This document shows positions 1 to 8,318 of a stretch of DNA of 45,415 nt, in pieces. The stretch is from Flavobacteriaceae bacterium UBA6231. GTDB taxonomy: Bacteria; Bacteroidota; Bacteroidia; Flavobacteriales; Flavobacteriaceae. Where the stretch lies: contig DJWL01000195.1 in NCBI GenBank assembly GCA_002441545.1, forward strand, positions 12,712 to 58,126, written 5' to 3'. The first letter of the stretch is position 1, and each line of letters begins with the position of its first letter. The translations under genes were made by a program, and so were the position numbers. The notes beneath the pieces are model-generated. The model was not told the DNA's origin, did not search any database, and saw only the letters and a list, made by a program, of their open reading frames with translations.

Positions 1-23
1 GGGTTCGAATCCCTCTTTCTCCG
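1..23 (+). tRNA. 3' end of a tRNA gene, probably tRNA-Ser (partial)
   Basis: The first bases read as a T-loop (TTCGAAT at 4-10) between stem halves GGG and CCCTC, followed by a seven-base acceptor strand TTTCTCC (16-22) and a G discriminator at 23. CCA is not encoded. The implied 5' acceptor strand GGAGAAA together with G73 fits tRNA-Ser best, but the anticodon lies outside the window, so the isotype is an inference. The gene is the insertion target of the element that follows; its 3' end is restored by the element's copy of the core. Confidence 0.8.
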
Positions 24-24
24 C
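12..24 (+). repeat. attL core (13-bp direct repeat with 16788-16800)
   Basis: The 13 bases cctctttctccgc recur exactly at 16788-16800, and the six bases upstream (gggttc versus aggttc) are also nearly alike. The left copy is the 3' end of the tRNA, with an outward-lying tRNA on one side and a tyrosine integrase 240 bp away on the other. This is the usual layout of an integrative element in a tRNA gene. The element length implied is about 16.8 kb. Confidence 0.85.
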
Positions 25-45
25 TGAAATTTATTCAATTTCCAC

Positions 46-83
46 CAAAGTCCTGTAAACACTATGTTTACGGGACTTTTTAG
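46..83 (+). terminator. Rho-independent terminator after the tRNA
   Basis: A 12-base stem (49-60 agtcctgtaaac with 66-77 gtttacgggact, one G-T type mismatch) and a five-base loop are followed by a T run. It lies just inside the left end of the element and would end tRNA transcription before the integrase region. Confidence 0.75.
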
Positions 84-125
84 TTTCTACAAAACATCAA
101 AAAGTGTATTAAAAACCATTCTGTT

Positions 126-170
126 GGTGACCTATTAGGTGACCTTTTTTAAACCTTATTTAGGTCACCT
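126..170 (+). promoter_or_regulatory. Left-end integrase/excisionase binding-site cluster
   Basis: Two direct copies of ggtgacct start at 126 and 138 (12-bp pitch), and an inverted copy (aggtcacct) lies at 162-170. Another inverted copy, aggtcacc, lies at 253-260 just before the integrase start. The same paired motif with the same 12-bp pitch occurs near the right end at 16709-16728. Presence only at the two element ends suggests arm-type sites for the integrase or a directionality factor. The copy next to the integrase start could also allow autoregulation. Function is inferred. Confidence 0.6.
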
Positions 171-263
171 ATTTGTTAATAACTGTTTATAAATCAGCTA
201 CTTAAATAGATTAAAAGACCTGAATATTTTGTAAATTAATGTATAATTTTAAAGGTCACCAGA

Positions 264-1514
264 ATGAACAAAACATTTGGATTATTATTCTACTTGAAAA
301 AAAGTAAAGTAGATGCACAGGGCAAATGCCCTATTTACTTGCGTATTACCATAGATGGCAAACGCACAGAAATAAGCTCTAAACGCACTATTGAAGCGGA
401 ACGCTGGAGTATTGAAGCCAATAAAGCTATTGGAAGAACAGAAGATATACGAGAGCTTAACGCCTATTTAGATTCGCTTACTACAAAAGTATATCAAAGT
501 CAAAGAGACTTAATTCAAGATAACAAGCCTGTAACATCAGAAACCCTAAAAAATAAGATTTTAGGCGTTGAAGAAAAGGAAAGAACACTCATAACAATCT
601 TTGAAACTCACAACAAACAAGTTGAAAAATTAGTAGGCAGAGAGTTTTCGGCAGGTACTTTAGAACGTTACAAAACCGTATCAAAACATCTACAAGACTT
701 TATCAAACTGCAATACAAAGTAAGTGATGTACCTATTAAAAAAATAGACCACCAATTTATAACAGATTTTGAGTTTTACTTAAAAACAGTTAGAAACTGC
801 GGTCATAACAGCACTATCAAATACATTAAGAACTTCAAAAAAATAGTGCGTATTGCAATTGCTAATAATTGGATAAACAGAGACCCATTTCTTAACTATA
901 AGGTGCGCTTAAAAGAAGTAGAACGTCAATACCTTTCAGAAGAAGAAATACAAGCAATGCTTGATAAAGACTTACATACAAATCGTTTAGAACAAGTCCG
1001 AGATATATTTGTATTCTGTTGCTTTACTGGTTTAGCATATAGCGATGTTAAAAAACTTACTAATGATAATTTGGTATTTGGTATTGATGGAGATAAATGG
1101 ATAAAAGTAAAACGAACTAAAACCGATACACGCAGTAACATTCCCCTACTTCCAACTGCATTAGAAATGATAAAGAAATATGAGAACCACCCAGAGGCAG
1201 TTACAAAAGGCGTGCTACTTCCTGTATTAAGCAATCAAAAGTCTAATGCCTATTTAAAAGAAATAGCAGACTTGTGTGGCATCAATAAAAACTTAACCAC
1301 CCATTTAGCTCGACATACGTTTGCAACTACTGTAACGCTCTCTAATGGCGTGCCAATGGAATCAGTAAGTAAGATGTTAGGGCATAAATCCTTAAAAACG
1401 ACTCAACACTATGCTAAAATATTGGATAGAAAAGTAAGTGATGATATGGCAATTTTGAAGCAAAAATTTGTTGACAGAACTAATATAGAAGCATCCAAGC
1501 GATTAGCTAATTAG
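264..1514 (+). CDS. int: Tyrosine recombinase (CTnDOT-like integrase)
   Basis: Site-specific recombinase of 416 aa that would integrate and excise the surrounding element at the tRNA 3' end. The N-terminal arm-binding domain (about 1-100) is followed by a SAM-like core-binding domain (about 110-210) and the catalytic domain (about 220-400). Visible catalytic residues are K286, H347 and R350 (HLARHT), H374 (LGHKS) and the nucleophile Y383 (QHYAKI). The position usually holding the first catalytic Arg reads TGLAYSD (255-261), so that Arg is missing. To my knowledge this is normal for the Bacteroidota IntDOT-type subfamily. It is full length, next to attL, and preceded by repeated ggtgacc-type sites. 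The ATG at 264 starts immediately after one such site. Confidence 0.95.
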   Translation: MNKTFGLLFYLKKSKVDAQGKCPIYLRITIDGKRTEISSKRTIEAERWSIEANKAIGRTEDIRELNAYLDSLTTKVYQSQRDLIQDNKPVTSETLKNKILGVEEKERTLITIFETHNKQVEKLVGREFSAGTLERYKTVSKHLQDFIKLQYKVSDVPIKKIDHQFITDFEFYLKTVRNCGHNSTIKYIKNFKKIVRIAIANNWINRDPFLNYKVRLKEVERQYLSEEEIQAMLDKDLHTNRLEQVRDIFVFCCFTGLAYSDVKKLTNDNLVFGIDGDKWIKVKRTKTDTRSNIPLLPTALEMIKKYENHPEAVTKGVLLPVLSNQKSNAYLKEIADLCGINKNLTTHLARHTFATTVTLSNGVPMESVSKMLGHKSLKTTQHYAKILDRKVSDDMAILKQKFVDRTNIEASKRLAN

Positions 1515-1558
1515 GAGATATAAACATTAGTACTTAAAAGCGACAGCTATTTCAAGAT

Positions 1559-1597
1559 AAAACCCTTGTAAACACTTGTGAAATCAAAGGTTTTTCT
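1559..1597 (+). terminator. Possible weak terminator after the integrase
   Basis: An imperfect stem (1559-1567 aaaaccctt with 1586-1594 aaaggtttt) closes over an 18-base loop and runs into T residues. It lies 45 bp beyond the integrase stop. The stem is mostly A-T, so termination would be weak. Confidence 0.35.
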
Positions 1598-1677
1598 GTT
1601 AAAATATAGTGCATAAATGTTAATAAGTTTGTTTTAACTAAAAGTCAAAATGTCGTAAATTAACACAATATAAATCA

Positions 1678-1689
1678 GGTGTTTACACC
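1678..1689. promoter_or_regulatory. Palindrome upstream of the small HTH gene
   Basis: The 12 bases ggtgtttacacc have five-base arms in inverted orientation and sit 22 bp before the start of the 87-aa HTH gene. The position would suit an operator for autoregulation by that HTH protein. No other copy was recognised, so this is a suggestion only. Confidence 0.3.
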
Positions 1690-1711
1690 ATTTAATACAT
1701 TTTAATAAAAA

Positions 1712-1975
1712 ATGACATTTGAAGTAATTACAAAGGATGATTTAAAGACTCTTAAACAGGAAATCATCACAGAACTGAAAACAATTTTAGGAAGCCAAAC
1801 GGAGCAAAAAAAGTGGTTAAAATCAGCAGATGTACGTGAGATGCTAAACATCTCTCCTGGTACATTGCAAAATCTACGAGTTAATGGTACACTACCCTTT
1901 ACAAGTATGGGTAAAACAATGTACTATGACTATGACGATGTAATTAAAATTTTAACCCAAAACAAAAGTGCTTAA
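1712..1975 (+). CDS. Small helix-turn-helix protein (excisionase/HTH_17-like)
   Basis: An 87-aa DNA-binding protein. The N-terminal ~35 residues are helical and charged. The C-terminal half (about 33-84: WLKSADVREMLNIS, then LQNLRVNGTLPFTSMGKT) matches the MerR-like HTH_17 fold used by excisionases and by regulators of Bacteroidota mobile elements. Its stop overlaps the start of the next gene (TAATG at 1973-1977), so the two are translationally coupled. This suggests a joint role, for example control of excision or replication. A second protein of this type is encoded near the right end at 14884-15219. Whether this one is an excisionase or a repressor cannot be decided from the sequence. Confidence 0.8.
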   Translation: MTFEVITKDDLKTLKQEIITELKTILGSQTEQKKWLKSADVREMLNISPGTLQNLRVNGTLPFTSMGKTMYYDYDDVIKILTQNKSA

Positions 1976-3474
1976 TGAGATTATATTTGCCCGATAACTT
2001 GGATATATTTGAGTTAACTCATAATAATCCACCAAGTTTTAAACCCTATAAATTAGACAAGCTATGTTATATCCTGCATTTAATTAATGCAATTCCTTTA
2101 ATGGATAAGGATATTCAATATGAAGATTTTGTGCCTATTAATGCAAAAAAATTGCAGGAGAAGATACAGAACTATAAAAAGTATCTCGATTATTTAGAAC
2201 ACGACCTAAAAATTATTGAATCTGATAACCATTACGTCGTTGGTGAAAAATCAAAAGGATTTAGATTTATTGAAAAATACAGAACATCTGTTAATTTTAT
2301 GCAGGTAGAAGATTTTGTATTTCGGAATAAATTAAAGGCACAAAAAAACCGTAAAATAGAATCCGTTAAACATCTTGATTTTTTAACAAAGTGGTTTAAT
2401 CCAAAACTTAAAATAGACTATGATTTTGTCTACGAGTTTTTAGAAGAAGAGCATAGTTTAAAAATAAAAGACAAAGCGTATTGGGAATATGATAGAGTGC
2501 GTAAAAAATATAAGCATCCTACAAATCAATTGATACACGCACAAATGAGTGCGCAAAGGTTAAAATGGCAAGATTATAATTTGTTGCTTGACGATAATGT
2601 ATTTCGTTTGCATACTAATTTAACCAATATGCCAAGTCGAGTTAGAAACGCAATTACTTATGATGGCCAAAAATTAATTTCACTTGATATTAAAAATAGC
2701 CAACCTTATTTAAGCACTATTTTGTTGAGTCGAGACTTTTGGATCATGCAAAAAATTGAGTCAAATAAAAATAACTCTTTATCAATTGCATTTGATGAAC
2801 CGCAGAGTCGCTATTTTTCTTATTTTAATCAAATAAATAAGGATTTTAAAGAATTAGAGAGTAATAAATTAAATATTTCAAATATAAATATACATAATAG
2901 TGATTCTTACATTATGTTAGGAGAAATCCCCCAATCCCTTGTAGATAATGAGTTTCAACATTATATTGATTTGGTAGTTTCTGGAAAGCTATATGAATAT
3001 TTAGAGGATGCATTTCTGAATGAATTGGGTATTGAACTGAAAGACCGGAAAGAAGTTAAGGCAGCAGTATTTCAAGTGCTATTTACATCTAATCAATTTA
3101 AAGGTCAGGCAGAAGCAGCACCAAAAAGACTCTTTGAGCAAAAATTTAAAGAGGTGTATGATGTGTTCGCTAAAATTAAAAGCAAAGACAAATCATTACT
3201 TCCAAGATTATTGCAAAGCATTGAAAGCCATTTAATGATTAATGTTATTGCTAAACGTATATCTGTGGAGTATCCATTCGCACCAATTTATACAATACAC
3301 GATAGTATTTCAACTACGGAAGAATATGTAAGTGTGGTTGAGCAAATTATGATAGAAGAATTAACAAAAGCAATAGGTCACGCACCTACAATAAGACCAG
3401 AGGTTTGGTGCAAAAGCAATATGGTTAAACATCTTGAAGCCTTAAAACAAAAAGCATTTGCAGTCGCTTCATAA
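1975..3474 (+). CDS. Candidate single-subunit (family A / T7-RNAP-like) polymerase of the element
   Basis: A 499-aa protein without an obvious annotated family. Three blocks appear in the order expected for the palm of family A DNA polymerases and T7-like RNA polymerases. Block A is KLISLDIKNSQPYLS with Asp238. Block B is KEVKAAVFQVLFTSNQF (about 359-375) with K362 where those enzymes have Lys followed by Tyr/Phe. Block C is IYTIHDSIS with His442-Asp443-Ser444, closer to the HDS of single-subunit RNA polymerases than to the HDE of Pol I. Between B and C, LLQSIESHLMINVIAKRI resembles the Pol I helix that precedes the catalytic HDE. The N-terminal ~200 residues look helical and unassigned. It is coupled to the upstream HTH gene in the backbone, where a replication protein would be expected. 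The motif reading is mine; polymerase activity is inference. Confidence 0.45.
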   Translation: MRLYLPDNLDIFELTHNNPPSFKPYKLDKLCYILHLINAIPLMDKDIQYEDFVPINAKKLQEKIQNYKKYLDYLEHDLKIIESDNHYVVGEKSKGFRFIEKYRTSVNFMQVEDFVFRNKLKAQKNRKIESVKHLDFLTKWFNPKLKIDYDFVYEFLEEEHSLKIKDKAYWEYDRVRKKYKHPTNQLIHAQMSAQRLKWQDYNLLLDDNVFRLHTNLTNMPSRVRNAITYDGQKLISLDIKNSQPYLSTILLSRDFWIMQKIESNKNNSLSIAFDEPQSRYFSYFNQINKDFKELESNKLNISNINIHNSDSYIMLGEIPQSLVDNEFQHYIDLVVSGKLYEYLEDAFLNELGIELKDRKEVKAAVFQVLFTSNQFKGQAEAAPKRLFEQKFKEVYDVFAKIKSKDKSLLPRLLQSIESHLMINVIAKRISVEYPFAPIYTIHDSISTTEEYVSVVEQIMIEELTKAIGHAPTIRPEVWCKSNMVKHLEALKQKAFAVAS

Positions 3475-3482
3475 CCCAAAAT

Positions 3483-3504
3483 AACCCATCGGTTTGTTTG
3501 GGTT
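3483..3504 (+). terminator. Possible weak terminator between polymerase-like gene and hsdR
   Basis: A six-base stem (aaccca 3483-3488, tgggtt 3499-3504) lies just beyond the stop of the 499-aa gene, with a short T-containing tail. It could separate backbone transcription from the restriction operon. The rest of the 120-bp gap is AT-rich and I see no clear promoter in it. Confidence 0.35.
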
Positions 3505-3595
3505 TAACATTTACTTGGTAATATTCCTAATTCCTACGAAAAGATTTATATTTTTATGGTTCTCCTATGGACATAACCAAACCTTAAAAAAGTAA

Positions 3596-6500
3596 ATGAA
3601 ATTCAACGAAGATTCAAGGGTCAAAATACCATCTATATTACACCTTACTCGATTAGGTTATAAATACTTATCACTTAAAAATGCGGTTTGGAATGAAGAA
3701 ACAAACATATTTACAGATGTTTTCATCAAGAGCATACAGAAGATAAACCACAGTTTAGAAGAAGATGAAGCTAAACGATTATTGAGTGATGTATCGTTGC
3801 TTTTAGATAATGAAGATTTGGGAAAAGGTTTTTATGAACGGATAATCCAAAAAACTGGTCATAAAATTATCGACTTTGACAATTTTGAAAACAACACTTT
3901 TAATGTAGTTACTGAACTAACTTATAAAAATGGTGACGAGGAGTTTAGACCTGATATAATTCTTTTAGTTAACGGTTTACCTTTAGTTTTTATTGAAGTT
4001 AAAAAACCTAACAACAGAGAAGGCATAATTGCTGAACGTAACAGAATTAACAAACGTTTTCAAAACAAAAAATTCAGACGCTTTGTAAATATCTCGCAAT
4101 TGATGGTATTCTCAAATAATATGGAATACGATAGTGATGATATTGATACGGTACAAGGTGTTTTTTATGCTTCTCCTTCATATCAAAAACCTGTTTTTAA
4201 TTATTTCAGAGAAGAAGAAACCCTAAATTTAGATAGTCTATTATCACCAGAGAATGATACTATAGAAAATGAAGTTTTAAAAGATAATAACTTGGTTATT
4301 ATTAAACATTCTCCAGAGTTTTTAACGAATAAAGACCCAAATACACCAACAAACAGGGTATCTACATCTTTATTTTCAAAAGACCGTTTATCGTTTGTCC
4401 TTCAATATGCTATAGCTTATGTAAATGAAAGCACAGGTTTACAGAAACATATAATGCGTTACCCTCAATTATTTGCCACTAAAGCAATTGAGAACAAATT
4501 AAATGAAGGTATAAGAAAAGGAATTATTTGGCATACACAAGGAAGTGGTAAAACAGCACTAACCTATTACAATGTTAAGTTTTTAACGCACTATTTTCAG
4601 AAACAAAACATAATACCAAAGTTCTATTTCATCGTTGATAGGTTAGATTTATTAATCCAAGCTAAAAGAGAATTTACAAGTAGAGGTCTTACGGTTCATA
4701 CGGTTAATTCACGTTATGAGTTTGTAGCAGATATAAAATCTAAAGCAGCTTTACACAATGAAAGAGGAAACGCCGAAATTACAGTAGTTAATATTCAAAA
4801 GTTTTCGGAAGATGCTCAAATTGTTACCGAACAAGATTACGACATCAACATTCAAAGAATCTACTTTTTAGACGAGGTACATAGAAGTTATAATCCAAAA
4901 GGCAGTTTTTTAGCCAATTTAGAGCAATCAGATAAAAGTGCAATCAAAATTGGTTTAACTGGTACACCTCTATTGGGTAACGATTATAATTCTAAAAGTT
5001 TATTTGGCGACTATATTCACAAATACTATTACAATGCTTCTATTGCAGATGGTTATACACTAAAACTGATTAGAGAAGAAATTGCTTCTAATTATAAAAT
5101 GGTTTTAGAAAAAGCATTAAAAGATATTGTAGTACTTCAAGGCGATATATCTAAAAAGAAAATCTTTGCAGATAGACGATTTGCTGAACCTATGTTAGAT
5201 TATATCGTTGAAGATTTTCAGAATTTCAGATTGACTTATGATGACAATTCAGTGGGTGCTATGGTAGTTTGTGATAGTTCTGACCAGGCGAAAATGCTAT
5301 TTGAAATTTTCAATACAAAATACAGTAACAGTGAAAATGCGTCATTAGATCAAGTTGCTGAAGATAACGAGTCATATAACAAACAGAAAAAAGACAGTTT
5401 TAAGTTAAATACTGCTGCACTCATACTTCACGACATAGGGACTAAAGACGAGCGCAAAAGTGAGGTTGAAGATTTTAAAGATGGTAAAATAGACATCCTT
5501 TTTGTTTACAATATGTTATTGACTGGCTTTGATGCTAAACGATTAAAAAAGCTGTATTTAGGTAGGCTTATTAAAAAGCATAATTTATTACAAACCCTAA
5601 CTCGTGTAAACAGAACTTATAAAGACTATCGTTACGGTTATGTAGTTGATTTTGCAGACATTTCAGATGAATTTAAAAGAACAAACGAAGATTATTTTAA
5701 TGAATTACAAGCTGAAAATGGTGATGAATTAGAAAGCTATAAAAACCTATTCTTATCTAAAGAAGAAATACAAGAAGAAATAACAGAAATTAAAGAAGTG
5801 CTGTTTCATTTTGATACACTCAACGCTGAAATATTTTCGCAACAAATATCCCAAATATCCGACCGTAAAAAAATGTTAGAGTTGGTTAAGGCTTTAGGTA
5901 ATGCAAAGAGCTTGTATAACTTAATTCGCTTATTTGGTCATTATGAATTGTTAGAAAAAGTAGATTTTAAAAAGCTAACAGTACTATATCGTGAAGCAAA
6001 TAATCATTTACAGCTACTAAATCAAAAGGAAGCATTGGAAAATGATGTAGATACTACCAACTTGCTTAACGTGGCTTTAGAAGATGTTATTTTTATGTTT
6101 AATAAGGTTGGTGAAGAAGAACTTGTTTTGGCAGACCAATTAAAAGACACACTGCGTAAAACCAGAGAAGAGCTATCCAATAACTTTGATAAAAAGGACC
6201 CTAAATTCATTAGCTTATATGAAGAATTAGAGCGTTTATTTAAGAAAAAGAAATTGAACGAGGTCACTCAAGATGAAATGAAAGCTAATATTGGTGCTTT
6301 AAAAGAAATACACGCCAAGATATTAGAGTTAAACAGACAAAACAAACTTCTACAAGCTAAATATAATAACGACCCTAAATACTGTCGTATTCACAAGCGC
6401 ATTATAGAAAAGGGCGGCTTAACCCAAAGAGAAAGCCAATTATTTGAAGCCTTACAATCTGTAAAAAATGATGCAGACCTTCAAGTAATCCAAAACAGTC

Positions 6501-6664
6501 GTTTGTTGCAAAATGAAGGTTATTTAGATAAAATGATGATTAAATTGGTGATTAATCAATTTGTAAATCAAAACAATATAAAATTAAATCCAGAGACTTC
6601 TAAATTCATAAACAATTTAGTAGTACAAGAATATACTAACGAATTTCACGGGCGTACAGCCTAA
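3596..6664 (+). CDS. hsdR: Type I restriction enzyme, HsdR subunit
   Basis: Restriction and ATP-dependent translocation subunit of a type I system, 1022 aa, normal length. The N-terminal PD-(D/E)XK nuclease shows Asp120 (FRPDIILL) and Glu134-x-Lys136 (VFIEVKK). The SF2 motor follows, with Walker A HTQGSGKT at about 315-322, a DEVH box (FLDEVHRS, about 425), and motif III-like GLTGTPLLG at about 454-462. Motif VI appears as LLQTLTRVNRTYKD in the second motor domain. The C-terminal ~300 residues are helical and lysine/glutamate-rich, as expected for the part docking on HsdM/HsdS. It is the first gene of a six-gene operon, with a 19-bp gap to hsdM. No frameshift was seen, so the enzyme should be functional. 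Confidence 0.95.
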   Translation: MKFNEDSRVKIPSILHLTRLGYKYLSLKNAVWNEETNIFTDVFIKSIQKINHSLEEDEAKRLLSDVSLLLDNEDLGKGFYERIIQKTGHKIIDFDNFENNTFNVVTELTYKNGDEEFRPDIILLVNGLPLVFIEVKKPNNREGIIAERNRINKRFQNKKFRRFVNISQLMVFSNNMEYDSDDIDTVQGVFYASPSYQKPVFNYFREEETLNLDSLLSPENDTIENEVLKDNNLVIIKHSPEFLTNKDPNTPTNRVSTSLFSKDRLSFVLQYAIAYVNESTGLQKHIMRYPQLFATKAIENKLNEGIRKGIIWHTQGSGKTALTYYNVKFLTHYFQKQNIIPKFYFIVDRLDLLIQAKREFTSRGLTVHTVNSRYEFVADIKSKAALHNERGNAEITVVNIQKFSEDAQIVTEQDYDINIQRIYFLDEVHRSYNPKGSFLANLEQSDKSAIKIGLTGTPLLGNDYNSKSLFGDYIHKYYYNASIADGYTLKLIREEIASNYKMVLEKALKDIVVLQGDISKKKIFADRRFAEPMLDYIVEDFQNFRLTYDDNSVGAMVVCDSSDQAKMLFEIFNTKYSNSENASLDQVAEDNESYNKQKKDSFKLNTAALILHDIGTKDERKSEVEDFKDGKIDILFVYNMLLTGFDAKRLKKLYLGRLIKKHNLLQTLTRVNRTYKDYRYGYVVDFADISDEFKRTNEDYFNELQAENGDELESYKNLFLSKEEIQEEITEIKEVLFHFDTLNAEIFSQQISQISDRKKMLELVKALGNAKSLYNLIRLFGHYELLEKVDFKKLTVLYREANNHLQLLNQKEALENDVDTTNLLNVALEDVIFMFNKVGEEELVLADQLKDTLRKTREELSNNFDKKDPKFISLYEELERLFKKKKLNEVTQDEMKANIGALKEIHAKILELNRQNKLLQAKYNNDPKYCRIHKRIIEKGGLTQRESQLFEALQSVKNDADLQVIQNSRLLQNEGYLDKMMIKLVINQFVNQNNIKLNPETSKFINNLVVQEYTNEFHGRTA

Positions 6665-6683
6665 ATAATTGAGAATTGAATAA

Positions 6684-8318
6684 ATGACGACCACAGTACA
6701 ATTTCAAACACAAGTAAAAAACCTAATAGACAGCCTGAAAGGGATTTGCTCTAATTACGGTTTAGGAAATAGCGGTGATGAATACATCATCATTACACAA
6801 ACATTCTTATACAAATTCTTAAATGATAAGTTTGCTTATGAAGTAAAGAAATTAAATCCTGAATTAGCAAAAGCAGAAAATTGGCAAAAAGCAATCGAGC
6901 AATTAAGCGAGGAGGAATACGAAATGTTAACTTTGCAATTAAGTGCCGATACAGCAGTACTTAAACCACATCACTTTATATCTCATTTGTTTGGCATCCA
7001 AAACACATCAGATTTTGCATTGACTTTTGATGACACGTTAATGGATATTGCTATTCAAAACAATGATATATTCTCGGTAATTACTACAAGTGGTTCAAAA
7101 GAACCTTTGTTTGAAAGAATAAGTGAAAAAATAGATGAAGGCGACAGAAATGCTTTTGCCAAAGCGGTTATAAATAAATTTGTAGATTTTAGTTTTGAAC
7201 ATATTTTTAATGAAAAATACGACTTCTACGCTACTATTTTCGAGTATTTAATAAAAGACTACAACAACGATAGTGGTGGTACGTATGCAGAGTATTACAC
7301 ACCTCACGCAGTCGCTAAAATTATGGCGTCTATTCTGGTAACAGAAGATAATGTTCAAGATGTAACCTGTTATGATCCAAGTGCAGGTTCAGGTACGTTA
7401 TTAATGAATTTGGCACACGCTATTGGTGAGGATAAATGTACAATCTATTCACAAGATGTATCTAAAAAATCATCGAAGCTGTTACGCTTAAATCTAATTT
7501 TAAACAATTTAGTACACTCGTTGCAAAATGTAGTACGTGGCAATACCATTTTAGCACCTTATCATAAAGACGAAAACGGCCAATTACAAAAGTTTGACTA
7601 TATAGTATCAAACCCACCCTTTAAATTAAACTTTAGCGAGTATAGAAACGATTTAGAAAGTAAGGAAAACAACGAACGGTTTTTTGCAGGAATACCTAAT
7701 ATCCCACCTAAAAAAAAGGAATCAATGGCGATATATACTTTATTCCTACAACATATAATTTATTCTTTATCTAAAAAAGGAAAAGCAGCTATAGTTGTAC
7801 CTACTGGTTTTGTAACAGCAAAAAGTATAGACAAAAAAATCAGAAAATTTTTAATAGAATCTAAAATGGTATTAGGAGTCATTTCTATGCCAAGTGACAT
7901 ATTTGCTACCACAGGTACAAGCGTAACCATACTTTTTTTGGATAAAAATAACAAGGAAGATGTAATATTGATAGATGCATCTAAATTAGGAGAAGTGATT
8001 AAAGAAAATGGTAATCAAAAAACAATATTAACTCCTGAAGAAGAAAAACTTATCATAAACACATTTATTAATAAACTTGAAATTGAAGATTTATCAGCAG
8101 TTGTAACTTATGATGATATTAAAAATAAAAATTACTCTTTTAGCGCTGGTCAATATTTTGATGTGAAAATTGAATATTCCAAAATAACGAATGAGGAATT
8201 TAATGCAACAATTAAAAGCCATACTTTAAGTCTATCTAATTTAATGAAACAATCTGACGATTTAAGCAAAGATTTAAATATAGCTCTAAATAAATTGACC
8301 TATGACGAAGTTAAATAA
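6684..8318 (+). CDS. hsdM: Type I restriction-modification N6-adenine methyltransferase, HsdM
   Basis: Methyltransferase subunit that modifies adenine at the sites chosen by HsdS; 544 aa. An N-terminal helical HsdM_N domain (about 1-150) precedes the N6 MTase domain. The SAM-binding motif I is DPSAGSGTLL at about 231-240, and the catalytic motif IV is NPPF at about 310-313 (VSNPPFKLNF), typical of gamma-type N6-adenine enzymes. The 3' end overlaps the hsdS start by 17 bp, indicating translational coupling. With HsdS it would form the M2S methylase and, with HsdR, the R2M2S complex. Confidence 0.95.
   Translation: MTTTVQFQTQVKNLIDSLKGICSNYGLGNSGDEYIIITQTFLYKFLNDKFAYEVKKLNPELAKAENWQKAIEQLSEEEYEMLTLQLSADTAVLKPHHFISHLFGIQNTSDFALTFDDTLMDIAIQNNDIFSVITTSGSKEPLFERISEKIDEGDRNAFAKAVINKFVDFSFEHIFNEKYDFYATIFEYLIKDYNNDSGGTYAEYYTPHAVAKIMASILVTEDNVQDVTCYDPSAGSGTLLMNLAHAIGEDKCTIYSQDVSKKSSKLLRLNLILNNLVHSLQNVVRGNTILAPYHKDENGQLQKFDYIVSNPPFKLNFSEYRNDLESKENNERFFAGIPNIPPKKKESMAIYTLFLQHIIYSLSKKGKAAIVVPTGFVTAKSIDKKIRKFLIESKMVLGVISMPSDIFATTGTSVTILFLDKNNKEDVILIDASKLGEVIKENGNQKTILTPEEEKLIINTFINKLEIEDLSAVVTYDDIKNKNYSFSAGQYFDVKIEYSKITNEEFNATIKSHTLSLSNLMKQSDDLSKDLNIALNKLTYDEVK

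Noticed and set aside
926..1234. 102-aa open frame on the minus strand within the integrase
   Set aside because: It is fully antisense to a well-supported integrase with clear catalytic motifs and shows no protein features of its own.
3557..3579. Operator-like inverted repeat ahead of hsdR (tggtt ... aacca with tcctatgga inside)
   Set aside because: The outer and inner pairs do not share a centre and the arms are only five bases, so chance is likely in this AT-rich gap.
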